From: Psychroflexus sp. MES1-P1E
Lineage (GTDB): Bacteria; Bacteroidota; Bacteroidia; Flavobacteriales; Flavobacteriaceae
Assembly: GCF_002836055.1 (NCBI RefSeq)
Contig: NZ_PJBS01000348.1
Span: forward strand, 1 to 64,000
Direction of reading: 5' to 3'
Length of the DNA stretch: 64,000 nucleotides
Below are positions 20,433 through 28,687 of this stretch, piece after piece (the first letter of the stretch is position 1; every line of letters starts with the position of its first letter). The notes under the pieces were generated by a model, which was given only the letters and a program-made list of their open reading frames with translations, made no database searches and was not told where the DNA came from. The position numbers were made by a program, and so were the translations under genes.

Positions 20433-22420
20433 TGGACTTGTTGATATACTTAGCTAAAGTTTCTTGCATTTTGACGCTTTTTTGGGTGATTTACAGCCTC
20501 TTTTTGGAAGCTGAAACTTATCATAGATTAAAGCGAGCTTACCTTCATTTAGGTTATATTTTTAGCTTGATTTTACCGCTCTTTACATTTACCAAAATCG
20601 AAGAAATAAATTTTATAGAGTCTAGTCTTATTCCGTCCTCGTCTGAATTTGCAACTACAGAAGTTTCAAGAACTAGGATGGAATTGTTTTGGTCTTTTAT
20701 GACTGAGAATTCCGTGATCGAACTTATATACGTAAGTATTTCTCTGATGTTTACAGCCTTCTTAGTCGTCAAATTCTACAAACTTTTAAAGTTTTTGAAC
20801 AGTGCTAAAGCATTTAAAAAAGAGGGCATTGTTCATGTGAACCAATCCATTCCAGAAGGAGCCTTTTCCTTTTTGAATTATATTGTTTATGATTCAAACC
20901 TCTATTCTAAAGAGGAAATGAAACTTATTTTAGCTCACGAAAAAGCACATGTGATCTATAAACACAGTTTTGATATTCTTTTGTCACATGTTTACAACAG
21001 TTTCTTTTGGTTCAATCCATTTGCTTGGTTGTATCAGAAAAGTTTGGTCTTAAATTTAGAATACGAAGCTGATGCCAAAGCAGTATCAGAAACTGCAAAG
21101 GCAGACTATCAAATGACACTGTATAAGATAACACAGCAACATTTCAAATCACAATTACAACATTCCTTTCATCAATCCCCCATTAAAAAAAGAATCGCTA
21201 TGCTCAATAAAAACAATCAACCACAATCAGTATGGAAACTACTTATCGTTTCCCCTTTATTAGTCGTTTTCTTTCTTCTTTTTCAAGTCGAAACCAAAGC
21301 CCAAGTCACCCCTTCTGTTAATCCTACAAAAACTAGAGTAAATAAAATTGAAATCACCTACGATGCTAATACTACCATAGAAATAATAGAGTCTGACGTT
21401 TCATTTCTAAAAGAAGATTTCGACATTGATATGACCTTTTCTGATGCTAAATTTGGAGTTAACGGCAAATTGATTTCAATTTTCCTGTCTGTAGAAACTA
21501 ATGAAGGTTTCAGTGGGTCTGTAAATTCTTCTGATGTTGCTTCGAGACCGGTTTACTTTTTTAGAGATTTCTCTGAAGATACCGAGGTTCCATTTGGTGT
21601 AGGAACTAGATCTAAAACTGAAATGGATTCAAAAATGAATTATGAGACGATAAAGAACGCAGAGAACTTTATCATTAATGGAAAAAAGATAGATAAAGAA
21701 GAACTTGTAGGCAACTATATCCCAGTAGAGACTTCTTCTTATAATAACAAGTCGAAGACCTTATCCGTAACTACTAAATCTGAATTTTCCCAGCCTTATT
21801 TTTCTGATATCTCCGACCTCCTTAAAGAGCTTAAAACCACATCAGCAAATAGAGTTCTTGATGAGTTTATATATATCAGATTAACATCTGAATATAAAGT
21901 TACCATGATGAAAATAAGTGATTTCAAAATTTCAGATAATGTTAGCCGCGCATCAAAAAATGATGATTCACAAAAGCGGAAGAAATTTAACGATGAAAAT
22001 AGTGTATTTATTTTAGACGGTAAAAAAATAGATGAAAGCCAAATGACGGTCATCGATCCTAAAGAAATTGATTCCATCAATGTAGTGAAGTCTAAAGAAG
22101 ACTTAAAAGCTGCAGGGTATAATCCAAATTTCGTTGATGGTTTAATAAAAATAACCAGTAAAAAAGTGAATACTACCAATGCATCAGAATCAGAAAATTC
22201 TTATGATGCATTTAGATCATTACTAAGCAATAAAGAATCAGCAATCTACATACTTGATGGAAAAGAAGTTGTTAAGAAAAAAATCTCTGAGATTAATCAC
22301 AATCAAATAGAATCTGTATTTATTATAAAATCTATTGAAGCTATAGAAGAAGCAGGATTCGATCCTAAAAAAGTTGATGGATTAATAAAAATTACGATCA
22401 AAAAAGAAGTCAAAGAATAA
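20432..22420 (+). CDS. BlaR1-like M56 sensor metallopeptidase with plug-like repeats
   Basis: The 662-residue protein has N-terminal membrane helices (~3-20, 35-50, 95-115), then the zinc site HEKAH at residues 169-173 with a downstream NLEYEADAKAV glutamate, and a membrane segment at ~270-285. The extracytoplasmic part is not the penicillin-binding sensor of BlaR1. It instead contains repeats built on I-x-DGK-x-I ... I-x-x-I-x-V-x-K-S ... AG-x-x-P-x-x-VDG-LIKIT (about residues 525-580 and 600-655, with a weaker FIINGKKIDKEE copy near 410). These resemble TonB-plug sequences. It probably cleaves or activates cleavage of the BlaI-like repressor; the signal is unknown. Confidence 0.82.
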   Translation: MDLLIYLAKVSCILTLFWVIYSLFLEAETYHRLKRAYLHLGYIFSLILPLFTFTKIEEINFIESSLIPSSSEFATTEVSRTRMELFWSFMTENSVIELIYVSISLMFTAFLVVKFYKLLKFLNSAKAFKKEGIVHVNQSIPEGAFSFLNYIVYDSNLYSKEEMKLILAHEKAHVIYKHSFDILLSHVYNSFFWFNPFAWLYQKSLVLNLEYEADAKAVSETAKADYQMTLYKITQQHFKSQLQHSFHQSPIKKRIAMLNKNNQPQSVWKLLIVSPLLVVFFLLFQVETKAQVTPSVNPTKTRVNKIEITYDANTTIEIIESDVSFLKEDFDIDMTFSDAKFGVNGKLISIFLSVETNEGFSGSVNSSDVASRPVYFFRDFSEDTEVPFGVGTRSKTEMDSKMNYETIKNAENFIINGKKIDKEELVGNYIPVETSSYNNKSKTLSVTTKSEFSQPYFSDISDLLKELKTTSANRVLDEFIYIRLTSEYKVTMMKISDFKISDNVSRASKNDDSQKRKKFNDENSVFILDGKKIDESQMTVIDPKEIDSINVVKSKEDLKAAGYNPNFVDGLIKITSKKVNTTNASESENSYDAFRSLLSNKESAIYILDGKEVVKKKISEINHNQIESVFIIKSIEAIEEAGFDPKKVDGLIKITIKKEVKE

Positions 22421-22470
22421 TAATCTAGTGATTTACCTAAAGAAAAAACCGTTTCAAAACTTTTCTTTTC

Positions 22471-22491
22471 ACCTTGATCTTGTTTCAAGGT
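22471..22491 (+). terminator. Hairpin downstream of the M56 gene
   Basis: ACCTTGA and TCAAGGT form a 7-bp stem with a TCTTGTT loop, followed by CTTTATTC. It lies 50 bp after the M56 stop. Terminator function is plausible but not strong. Confidence 0.4.
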
Positions 22492-22515
22492 CTTTATTCA
22501 AATTGATCATGAACT

Positions 22516-22540
22516 GATTCTGAAATGAATTCAGAATGAC
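22516..22540. repeat. REP-like palindrome
   Basis: ATTCTGAA-atgaa-TTCAGAAT (22517-22537) is a perfect dyad followed by GACAAG. A related dyad (ATGCTGAA...TTCAGCAT) is at 56621-56641. Similar intergenic palindromes are frequent in flavobacterial genomes as I recall them. Confidence 0.55.
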
Positions 22541-22601
22541 AAGAAGGGCAAGAATGACAGGACTATAAGTTTTGAGGCGATTTGGTTTTTTAGCGAAATT
22601 A

Positions 22602-22761
22602 TACCAATTTAAACCTATAATGTCGCAATAATTCATTTCTTTTTCGCCTGCTTTTTATTAAAAATAATTACCATAACTAAGGCTATGCTAATTATTTTTA
22701 ACTTCAATTAGTCAAAAAATAATTCAATTTATTTATACGACATTATAAATTTAATTTGGTA
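22602..22761. repeat. MITE-like repeat, copy A
   Basis: The 160-bp element starts TACCAATTTAAACCTATAA and ends TTATAAATTTAATTTGGTA, nearly perfect terminal inverted repeats of about 24 bp (with GTCG/CGAC inside). The target trinucleotide TTA is duplicated on both sides (22599-22601 and 22762-22764). The core has GCTAAGGCTATGCTAATTA. No protein is encoded. Confidence 0.85.
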
Positions 22762-22774
22762 TTAGTTCAAAGGA

Positions 22775-22809
22775 AAACCCCCAGTAAATAAAAAATTTGC
22801 TGGGGGTTT
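22775..22809 (-). terminator. Rho-independent terminator of nrdBA
   Basis: AACCCCCAG pairs with CTGGGGGTT around an AT-rich loop, and TTTTCCTT follows on the minus strand. It lies 20 bp past the nrdA stop. Confidence 0.85.
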
Positions 22810-22829
22810 GTAATTAAGTGCACTGTTTA

Positions 22830-25277
22830 TTAAGACCCACACATCTCACAATCGTCATCTTCAGACTCTTTAGACTGCTTGATTAATGCCTTCAATTCTT
22901 CTGGGCTTAATGATGAATCGTCAGAGACTTTTATGGATTGGCTTTGAGCTTGCTCATATGTCTTTGCAGCATTTTGTACCACTTGGCTAGGCGCCTCTTT
23001 TTCTTTCTTTTCACTTTTCAAGGTAAACTTGATCGCATCTACTGCAGACTTTGTTCTCAAGTAATACATTCCAGTTTTTAGACCACTTTTCCAAGCATAG
23101 AAATGCATAGACGTAAGTTTAGCGAACGTAGCTCCTTCCATAAATAAATTTAAGGATTGAGACTGATCTATAAAGTACCCACGTTGTCTTGACATATCTA
23201 TAATGTCTTTCATAGACAATTCCCAAACGGTTTTATACAGTTCTTTGATGTCATCTGGAATAATATCAATGCCTTGAACAGATCCGTTAGCTCTCATGAT
23301 GGCATCTTTAAGATCATCATCCCACAGGCCAAGACTGACTAAGTCTTTTAATAAGTGTTTGTTGACAACAATGAACTCTCCAGAGAGTACACGTCTGGTA
23401 TAAATGTTGGACGTATAGGGTTCAAAAGCTTCGTTGTTTCCTAGGATTTGAGATGTAGATGCTGTTGGCATTGGCGCCATAAGTAAAGAGTTACGTACTC
23501 CATGCTTCATTACTTTCTCTCTCAATTTACTCCAATTCCAACGCCCGCTTGTGTCATTATCGGTTAGACCCCAAAGGTTATATTGAAATTCTCCTTTGCT
23601 GATTGGCGACCCCTCAAAAGAGGAATAAGGCCCTTCTATTTTGGCCAGTTCCATAGAGGATTCTACGGCTGCAAAATATAAAGTCTCAAAAATCTCTTGA
23701 TTCAATTTTTTGGCCTCATCAGACGTAAAAGGCATTCTCAACATAATAAAGGCATCTGCCAAGCCTTGGATACCAAGACCAACAGGTCTATGACGAAAGT
23801 TAGAATTTTCTGCTTCTTTTACAGGATAATAATTTCTATCGATCACCTTGTTCAAGTTCTTGATGATTTGCTTTGTAATCTTATATAATTCTTTATGCTG
23901 GAACTCACCATTTTTAACAAACATAGGTAAGGCAATAGAGGCTAAATTACAGACGGCAACTTCATCGGGACTTGTGTACTCCATAATTTCGGTACATAAG
24001 TTGGAAGACCTAATGGTACCTAGATTCTTTTGGTTGGATTTGCGGTTAGCAGCATCCTTATAAAGCATGTAGGGAGTCCCTGTTTCGATTTGAGATTCTA
24101 ATATTTTCTCCCAAAGCTCTCTTGCTTTTATGGTTTTACGACCTTTATTTTCTTGTTCGTATTTGAGGTATAACTCATCAAACTCTTCGCCGTGAACATT
24201 ATAAAGGTTTGGACATTCGTTTGGGCACATTAAAGTCCAAGTCGAATTTTCCTCTACACGTTTCATAAACAAGTCTGGAATCCACATCGCATAAAATAAG
24301 TCACGAGCTCTCATTTCTTCAGCACCGTGATTTTTCTTAAGGTCTAAAAAACTGAAAATATCAGCGTGCCACGGCTCTACATACATAGCAAATGACCCTT
24401 TGCGTTTTCCTCCACCTTGATCCACATATCTTGCAGTGTCATTGAATACACGAAGCATTGGGACAATTCCGTTGGAGGTTCCGTTGGTACCAGCGATATA
24501 GGAGCCGGTAGCTCTTATGTTATGAATAGATAAGCCTATTCCACCGGCAGATTGTGAAATTCTAGCGGTTTGTTTTAAAGTGTCATATATTCCATCAATA
24601 CTGTCGTCCTGCATAGTAAGCAAGAAACAAGATGACATTTGTGGCTTTGGTGTTCCAGAATTGAAAAGGGTTGGTGTGGCATGAGTAAAATACTTTTTAG
24701 ACATCAACTCGTAAGTCTCCAGCACAGATTCTAAATCTTCACCGTGGATACCAAGAGAAACACGCATTAACATATGCTGAGGTCGCTCTGCGATTTTACC
24801 ATTCAATTTTAAAAGATAAGATCTTTCTAACGTTTTAAAACCAAAATAATCGTAATTGAAATCTCTGCTATATATTATTCTAGAATCTAATTCATCTTTA
24901 TGCTCTTCTATCACCTTGTAAACGTCATCAGCAATAAGTGGTGATTTTTTATTATTACGAGGATTCACATACTCATAAAGATCTGTCATCACTTCACTGA
25001 AAGACTTCTTGGTATTTTTATGAAGGTTGGATACAGAAATTCTAGCAGCAAGCTGAGCATAATCGGGATGGCTGACAGTCATAGTAGCGGAAATTTCTGC
25101 AGCCAAATTATCCAATTCACTTGTGGTCACACCATCATAAAGACCTTCTATGACACGCATAGCTACTTTTGCGGGCTCTACCAATGGATTTAAGCCATAG
25201 CACAGCTTCCTTATTCTAGCTGTAATCTTATCGAACATTACAGGTTCTTTTTGTCCATTTCTTTTAATGACGTGCAT
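22830..25277 (-). CDS. nrdA: Class Ia ribonucleoside-diphosphate reductase alpha subunit
   Basis: NrdA reduces ribonucleoside diphosphates to deoxyribonucleotides with the radical supplied by NrdB. The N-terminus ([18 protein letters not shown]) is an ATP-cone for allosteric control by dATP/ATP. Active-site parts are present: the first redox Cys in MSSCFLL, the Asn-Cys-Glu triad in [11 protein letters not shown], the second redox Cys in [10 protein letters not shown], and the radical-relay Tyr pair in [11 protein letters not shown]. The C-terminal tail ends CEMCGS, the dithiol pair that re-reduces the active site. The 815-residue length is usual for Bacteroidota. It is downstream of nrdB (84 bp gap) and upstream of a strong terminator. 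Confidence 0.96.
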   Translation of the reverse strand: MHVIKRNGQKEPVMFDKITARIRKLCYGLNPLVEPAKVAMRVIEGLYDGVTTSELDNLAAEISATMTVSHPDYAQLAARISVSNLHKNTKKSFSEVMTDLYEYVNPRNNKKSPLIADDVYKVIEEHKDELDSRIIYSRDFNYDYFGFKTLERSYLLKLNGKIAERPQHMLMRVSLGIHGEDLESVLETYELMSKKYFTHATPTLFNSGTPKPQMSSCFLLTMQDDSIDGIYDTLKQTARISQSAGGIGLSIHNIRATGSYIAGTNGTSNGIVPMLRVFNDTARYVDQGGGKRKGSFAMYVEPWHADIFSFLDLKKNHGAEEMRARDLFYAMWIPDLFMKRVEENSTWTLMCPNECPNLYNVHGEEFDELYLKYEQENKGRKTIKARELWEKILESQIETGTPYMLYKDAANRKSNQKNLGTIRSSNLCTEIMEYTSPDEVAVCNLASIALPMFVKNGEFQHKELYKITKQIIKNLNKVIDRNYYPVKEAENSNFRHRPVGLGIQGLADAFIMLRMPFTSDEAKKLNQEIFETLYFAAVESSMELAKIEGPYSSFEGSPISKGEFQYNLWGLTDNDTSGRWNWSKLREKVMKHGVRNSLLMAPMPTASTSQILGNNEAFEPYTSNIYTRRVLSGEFIVVNKHLLKDLVSLGLWDDDLKDAIMRANGSVQGIDIIPDDIKELYKTVWELSMKDIIDMSRQRGYFIDQSQSLNLFMEGATFAKLTSMHFYAWKSGLKTGMYYLRTKSAVDAIKFTLKSEKKEKEAPSQVVQNAAKTYEQAQSQSIKVSDDSSLSPEELKALIKQSKESEDDDCEMCGS

Positions 25278-25361
25278 AATCGAATGTATTTAGGGTACAG
25301 AGGCAAGTAACTCTGTGGTAATTAATAAACTAATTTAAAAAGAAGCTCAGGTTTACAGGTT

Positions 25362-26342
25362 TTAAAAATCTGCATCGAAGCTAATCTTGCTATCTTCTTC
25401 TTTATTTTTATTCATGACACCAGCTTTTTGGTATTCTCCAACTCTTTTTTCGAAGAAGTTGGTTTTCCCTTGAAGCGAAATCATGTCCATAAAGTCAAAC
25501 GGATTCGCCGTTCCATATTCTTTGTCGCAACCAAGTTCGAAAAGCAACCTGTCTGCTACGAACTCAAGGTATTGTGTCATAAGATTAGAATTCATACCAA
25601 TAAGGCTTACTGGAAGAGATTCTGTAACAAACTCACGTTCAATAGTTAAAGCATCTACGATGATAGCTCTAATACGTTCTTTAGGAACTTGATTGATTAA
25701 ATGTTCGTTATGTAAATGCACTGCAAAATCACAATGAACACCTTCATCTCTAGAAATCAATTCGTTAGAAAAAGTAAGACCTGGCATCAAACCACGTTTC
25801 TTTAACCAGAAGATTGAACAAAAAGCACCGGAGAAAAAGATACCTTCTACAGCTGCAAAAGCAATAAGACGCTCAGCAAAAGAATCGGATTCGATCCATT
25901 GTAAAGCCCAGTCTGCTTTCTTTTTGATAGCAGGGAAATTCTCAATAGCTTTAAAGAGCAGATCCTTTTCTTTATCGTCATCGACATAAGTATCTATCAA
26001 AAGCGAATAGGTTTCTGAGTGGATATTTTCCACCATGATTTGGAATCCGTAGAAAAATTTCGCCTCTGTATATTGAACTTCATTTACGAAATTTTCAGCA
26101 AGATTTTCGTTGACGATTCCATCGGATGCAGCAAAAAAAGCAAGAATATGTTTGATGAAATATTTCTCGTCTTCGCTCAGTTTAGTTTTCCAATCGGTGA
26201 TGTCTTGTTGGAGATCTATTTCCTCTGCCGTCCAGAAGCTCGCCTCACATTTTTTGTACCATTCCCATATGTCAGGGTGTGTGATAGGGAAAAGGACAAA
26301 TCTATTTTTGTTTTCTTCTAAAATAGGTTCAATTTGCGCCAT
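25362..26342 (-). CDS. nrdB: Class Ia ribonucleoside-diphosphate reductase beta subunit
   Basis: NrdB houses the diiron centre and the tyrosyl radical that starts catalysis in NrdA. The helix [12 protein letters not shown] supplies metal ligands Glu105 and His108 and the radical Tyr112. The other ligands are Asp43 (EEIDLQQD), the Glu in [10 protein letters not shown] and the Glu/His in RDEGVHCDF. The 326 residues are a normal length. The gene order is nrdB then nrdA, reversed from enterobacteria but usual in this phylum. Two perfect DnaA boxes lie 92-112 bp upstream of the start, suggesting that DnaA ties its expression to replication. Confidence 0.95.
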   Translation of the reverse strand: MAQIEPILEENKNRFVLFPITHPDIWEWYKKCEASFWTAEEIDLQQDITDWKTKLSEDEKYFIKHILAFFAASDGIVNENLAENFVNEVQYTEAKFFYGFQIMVENIHSETYSLLIDTYVDDDKEKDLLFKAIENFPAIKKKADWALQWIESDSFAERLIAFAAVEGIFFSGAFCSIFWLKKRGLMPGLTFSNELISRDEGVHCDFAVHLHNEHLINQVPKERIRAIIVDALTIEREFVTESLPVSLIGMNSNLMTQYLEFVADRLLFELGCDKEYGTANPFDFMDMISLQGKTNFFEKRVGEYQKAGVMNKNKEEDSKISFDADF

Positions 26343-26430
26343 AGGTCTATGATTTTGAGAGGTTTGGTATTTGTAATTGTTCTAAACAAATATGAAAATA
26401 AATCACTTAAATTTCTTTGGATTCAGTCGA

Positions 26431-26454
26431 AAGTTATCCACAAAGTTATCCACA
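26431..26454 (+). promoter_or_regulatory. Two tandem DnaA boxes upstream of nrdB
   Basis: The 12-mer AAGTTATCCACA is repeated twice without a gap. Each copy contains a perfect DnaA box TTATCCACA (26434-26442 and 26446-26454), same orientation, about one helical turn apart. DnaA is known to regulate nrdAB in E. coli through two such boxes, and the position here is promoter-proximal to nrdB. A role as a replication origin is less likely, since there are only two boxes and no dnaA nearby. Confidence 0.65.
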
Positions 26455-26549
26455 ATTGATCTAGCTCCTGTAAACTAAAGGATTGCAATTTTAATGAAAC
26501 AAACTTTAAGACTTGTTCAATTTAATCTTTGAAAGGTTAATAACAAATC

Positions 26550-26735
26550 TTAGGTATTTTTTCATCCTATTGTTTGATCCAATTCTGCATATTAGATCTT
26601 CTCCAAATTTTCGAATCAAGGCGTTTTTGATAAATTTATAAACAGACATTTCAAGTCTTTTGCTTAAAGTACAAACATCACTTCAAATATCCCCGCGATT
26701 GGAATTAACCAAATGAAGTTCGGATAAGTATTGAA
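26550..26735 (-). pseudogene. Decayed duplicate of the DUF3109 gene 3' end
   Basis: The minus strand aligns with the last ~60 codons of the intact gene at 27025-27594 at roughly 85% identity, down to the matching stop codon (26550-26552). Two premature stops are visible: TAA where the intact copy has Trp, and TGA where it has Glu near the end. There is no 5' part, so the duplication took only the C-terminal third plus downstream DNA. Confidence 0.85.
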
Positions 26736-26854
26736 CTCTTCCCCTTTTAAAAGTTTTATGGTGTAGTTACATTTAATCAATAAAAAAAATGAGATGACAT
26801 TTCCTAAAGCAGAATGTTGACATAAATTTGATTCTCCTGATCTGCTTTTTTCAG

Positions 26855-26890
26855 TTAATATATATGCAACATTATAAATTTAATTTGGTA
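26855..26890. repeat. Solo end of the MITE-like repeat (copy D)
   Basis: CATTATAAATTTAATTTGGTA matches the right end of copies A and B. No left end or core is present. It ends at the point where the second duplicated segment begins (ATCAGTAAG). Confidence 0.7.
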
Positions 26891-27024
26891 TCAGTAAGTT
26901 TCTTTGGATTTGGTCGAAAGATATCCACAAGAATTCTAGCTCGTGTAAAGTAGATGGCTACAACCTTAAAGAAGTAAACTTTAAGACTGTTTGAATTTAA
27001 TTTTGAAAAGTTTAATAGTAAATT
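26891..27024 (-). repeat. Diverged second copy of the nrdB upstream sequence
   Basis: This segment aligns to 26402-26549 with substitutions throughout and a single 12-bp gap. The gap equals one DnaA-box unit: here only one degenerate box remains (ATATCCACA at 26921-26929). It lies directly downstream of the intact DUF3109 gene. Confidence 0.8.
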
Positions 27025-27594
27025 TTAAGTGTTTTTTTCTTCTACCGTTTGCTGCAATTCTGCATACCAATCTTCTCCAAATTTTCGAATCAAGGCATTT
27101 TTGGTGAATTTATAAACCGGCACTTCAAGGCTTTTGCCTAAAGTACAAGCATCACTACAAATACTCCAGCGATCGTAATTAACCGCATGAAGTTCTGATA
27201 ATTTTTGAACACGAATAGGATAGAGTTCACAAGAAACCGGTTTTTTAAAGTCGGTTTCACCTGCGCGATAAGCTGTCTCAATGCCGCAGAGTGCTGTACC
27301 GTTTTCTGCAAAATTGACGTAAGCACACTCTTTACCTTCAACTAAAGGGGTCTCTGGTTCGCCAAAATCTGACATGATGTAAGTGCCCTGGGCTTCTATA
27401 GCGGCAATGCCTTCAGGTCTTAAAAAGGGTTTTACTTTTGGATAGATGGTTTCTAAAATATTAAGCTCTTCGGGATCTAATGGAGCTCCTGAATCTCCTG
27501 AAACGCAACATTCTCCTTTGCAAGCCGATAGGTTGCAAGCAAATTCATTGTCAATAATTGCTTCAGAAACAAGTGTTTTTCCTATTTGAATCAT
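27025..27594 (-). CDS. DUF3109 family Cys-rich protein
   Basis: The 189-residue protein begins with FACNLSACKGECCVSGDSGAPL, with Cys20, Cys25, Cys29 and Cys30. Later cysteines lie in ECAYVNF, LCGIET, SCELYPIRV and ICSDAC, typical of DUF3109, a YkgJ-like zinc/iron-chelating cluster family of unknown function. No signal peptide is seen, so it is cytoplasmic. The 3' third of the gene is duplicated and decayed at 26550-26735. A -7 promoter box sits just before the start. The gene appears monocistronic and unrelated in function to nrdB. Confidence 0.85.
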   Translation of the reverse strand: MIQIGKTLVSEAIIDNEFACNLSACKGECCVSGDSGAPLDPEELNILETIYPKVKPFLRPEGIAAIEAQGTYIMSDFGEPETPLVEGKECAYVNFAENGTALCGIETAYRAGETDFKKPVSCELYPIRVQKLSELHAVNYDRWSICSDACTLGKSLEVPVYKFTKNALIRKFGEDWYAELQQTVEEKNT

Positions 27595-27599
27595 AGCTG

Positions 27600-27607
27600 C
27601 AAATCTA
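27600..27607 (-). promoter_or_regulatory. Promoter -7 box of the DUF3109 gene
   Basis: TAGATTTG on the minus strand fits TAnnTTTG and ends 5 bp before the ATG, so the transcript would have almost no leader. Confidence 0.45.
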
Positions 27608-27710
27608 ATTAAATATTTAGTGCGTTTGGGTTCTGCCTTATAGAATCAAAGGCAAAGGATTTAAAAAGCAAATTTAACTTAAATTTGATATTTTAGTCTC
27701 TTTATGAGTA

Positions 27711-27740
27711 TTGATATTCCTTTGAGCAGAATTACTTTTG
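27711..27740 (+). promoter_or_regulatory. Bacteroidota-type promoter of marC
   Basis: TTG (27711-27713), 19 bp, then TACTTTTG (27733-27740) gives both halves of the -33/-7 consensus. The box ends 22 bp before the ATG at 27763. Confidence 0.6.
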
Positions 27741-27762
27741 AAAAAATTTTGAGTCACTTATT

Positions 27763-28335
27763 ATGTTCGATCTTAAACAAATTTTCACCGCTGGGATGAT
27801 TCTTTTTGCCGTTATAGATATTGTGGGAAGTATTCCAATTATTGTAGACTTAAGGAAAAAAGTGGGTCATATACAAAGCGAAAAAGCATCTATAGTTGCT
27901 TGTGTTTTGATGATTGCTTTTCTATTTGTTGGAGAGACCATCCTCAACCTTATTGGCATAGACGTGAACTCGTTTGCCGTAGCGGGAGCCTTTATTATTT
28001 TCTTTTTGGCCATGGAAATGATTCTGGGCATTCAACTTTATAAAGATGATGCTCCAGAAACTGCCGCTATAGTTCCTCTAGCCTTTCCTCTTATCGCTGG
28101 GGCTGGAACAATGACCTCCATATTGTCTTTAAAGTCTGAATTTGATACCCCTAATATTATTGTGGCCATAATATTGAACATTATCGTGGTTTATGCAGTC
28201 TTAAAGTCTTCTAAAAAAATTGAAAAACTTTTCGGAAAACAAGGTATTTCTGTCATCAGGAAGATATTTGGTGTAATTTTGCTTGCCATAGCGGTGAAGT
28301 TATTTGCCACTAATATTCAGAGTTTATTCAATTAA
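27763..28335 (+). CDS. MarC/UPF0056 family inner-membrane protein
   Basis: The 190-residue protein has about six hydrophobic helices and the MarC signature blocks: FAVIDIVGSIPI near the N-terminus, FAVAGAFIIFFLAMEMILG in the middle, and VPLAFPLIAGAGTMTS. MarC proteins are integral inner-membrane proteins with no settled transport substrate; the old link to multiple antibiotic resistance was not upheld. A short membrane protein gene follows 5 bp later, so they are probably co-transcribed. Confidence 0.88.
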   Translation: MFDLKQIFTAGMILFAVIDIVGSIPIIVDLRKKVGHIQSEKASIVACVLMIAFLFVGETILNLIGIDVNSFAVAGAFIIFFLAMEMILGIQLYKDDAPETAAIVPLAFPLIAGAGTMTSILSLKSEFDTPNIIVAIILNIIVVYAVLKSSKKIEKLFGKQGISVIRKIFGVILLAIAVKLFATNIQSLFN

Positions 28336-28340
28336 CAGTT

Positions 28341-28541
28341 ATGAAGTATTTTATTTATTTCCTTATTCTCTCTGCCATAGGTCTTTTAATTTTTAGTGGA
28401 ACATTGGTCAATACAAATGACCTAGTTGGAGATCAAAAAAGTTTCACCGGAGTTTTAGGTATATTAGTTTGCCTGTGTATTTTAGTTTTGCTATTTATAT
28501 TGCAACTCTCTAGAAAGTTGAAGCAAAAGTACGAAGAGTAG
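28341..28541 (+). CDS. Small two-helix membrane protein, unknown
   Basis: The 66-residue product has two hydrophobic stretches (YFIYFLILSAIGLLIFSGTL and ILVCLCILVLLFILQL) and a charged tail (RKLKQKYEE). It starts 5 bp after the marC-like gene, which supports it being a real, co-transcribed gene. I know no family for it. Confidence 0.55.
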   Translation: MKYFIYFLILSAIGLLIFSGTLVNTNDLVGDQKSFTGVLGILVCLCILVLLFILQLSRKLKQKYEE

Positions 28542-28687
28542 TTTTTTAGTAAGTTGTTCTCAGTTTACAGTTAATGGTGGTACTTAACAACAACTGAATT
28601 CCAAAATGCAATTATCTAAAATTTGCTTCCCCTTATTTGTTAGTTCGCCTCATATATGTTGACCACTTTATTCCTCAACCTTGAGCC

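Larger units (their letters stand above)
26343..27024. other. 682-bp intergenic region built from a partial duplication
   Basis: It holds the nrdB upstream region with DnaA boxes (26431-26454), a decayed copy of the DUF3109 3' end (26550-26735), a solo end of the MITE-like repeat (26855-26890) and a second, diverged copy of the nrdB upstream sequence (26891-27024). The stretch 26736-26854 shows nothing recognisable. Confidence 0.75.

Noticed and set aside
26402-26930. Chromosomal origin (oriC) suggested by DnaA boxes and AT-rich DNA
   Set aside because: Only two perfect boxes plus one degenerate one, no dnaA or dnaN nearby, and a good alternative explanation as nrdB regulation.
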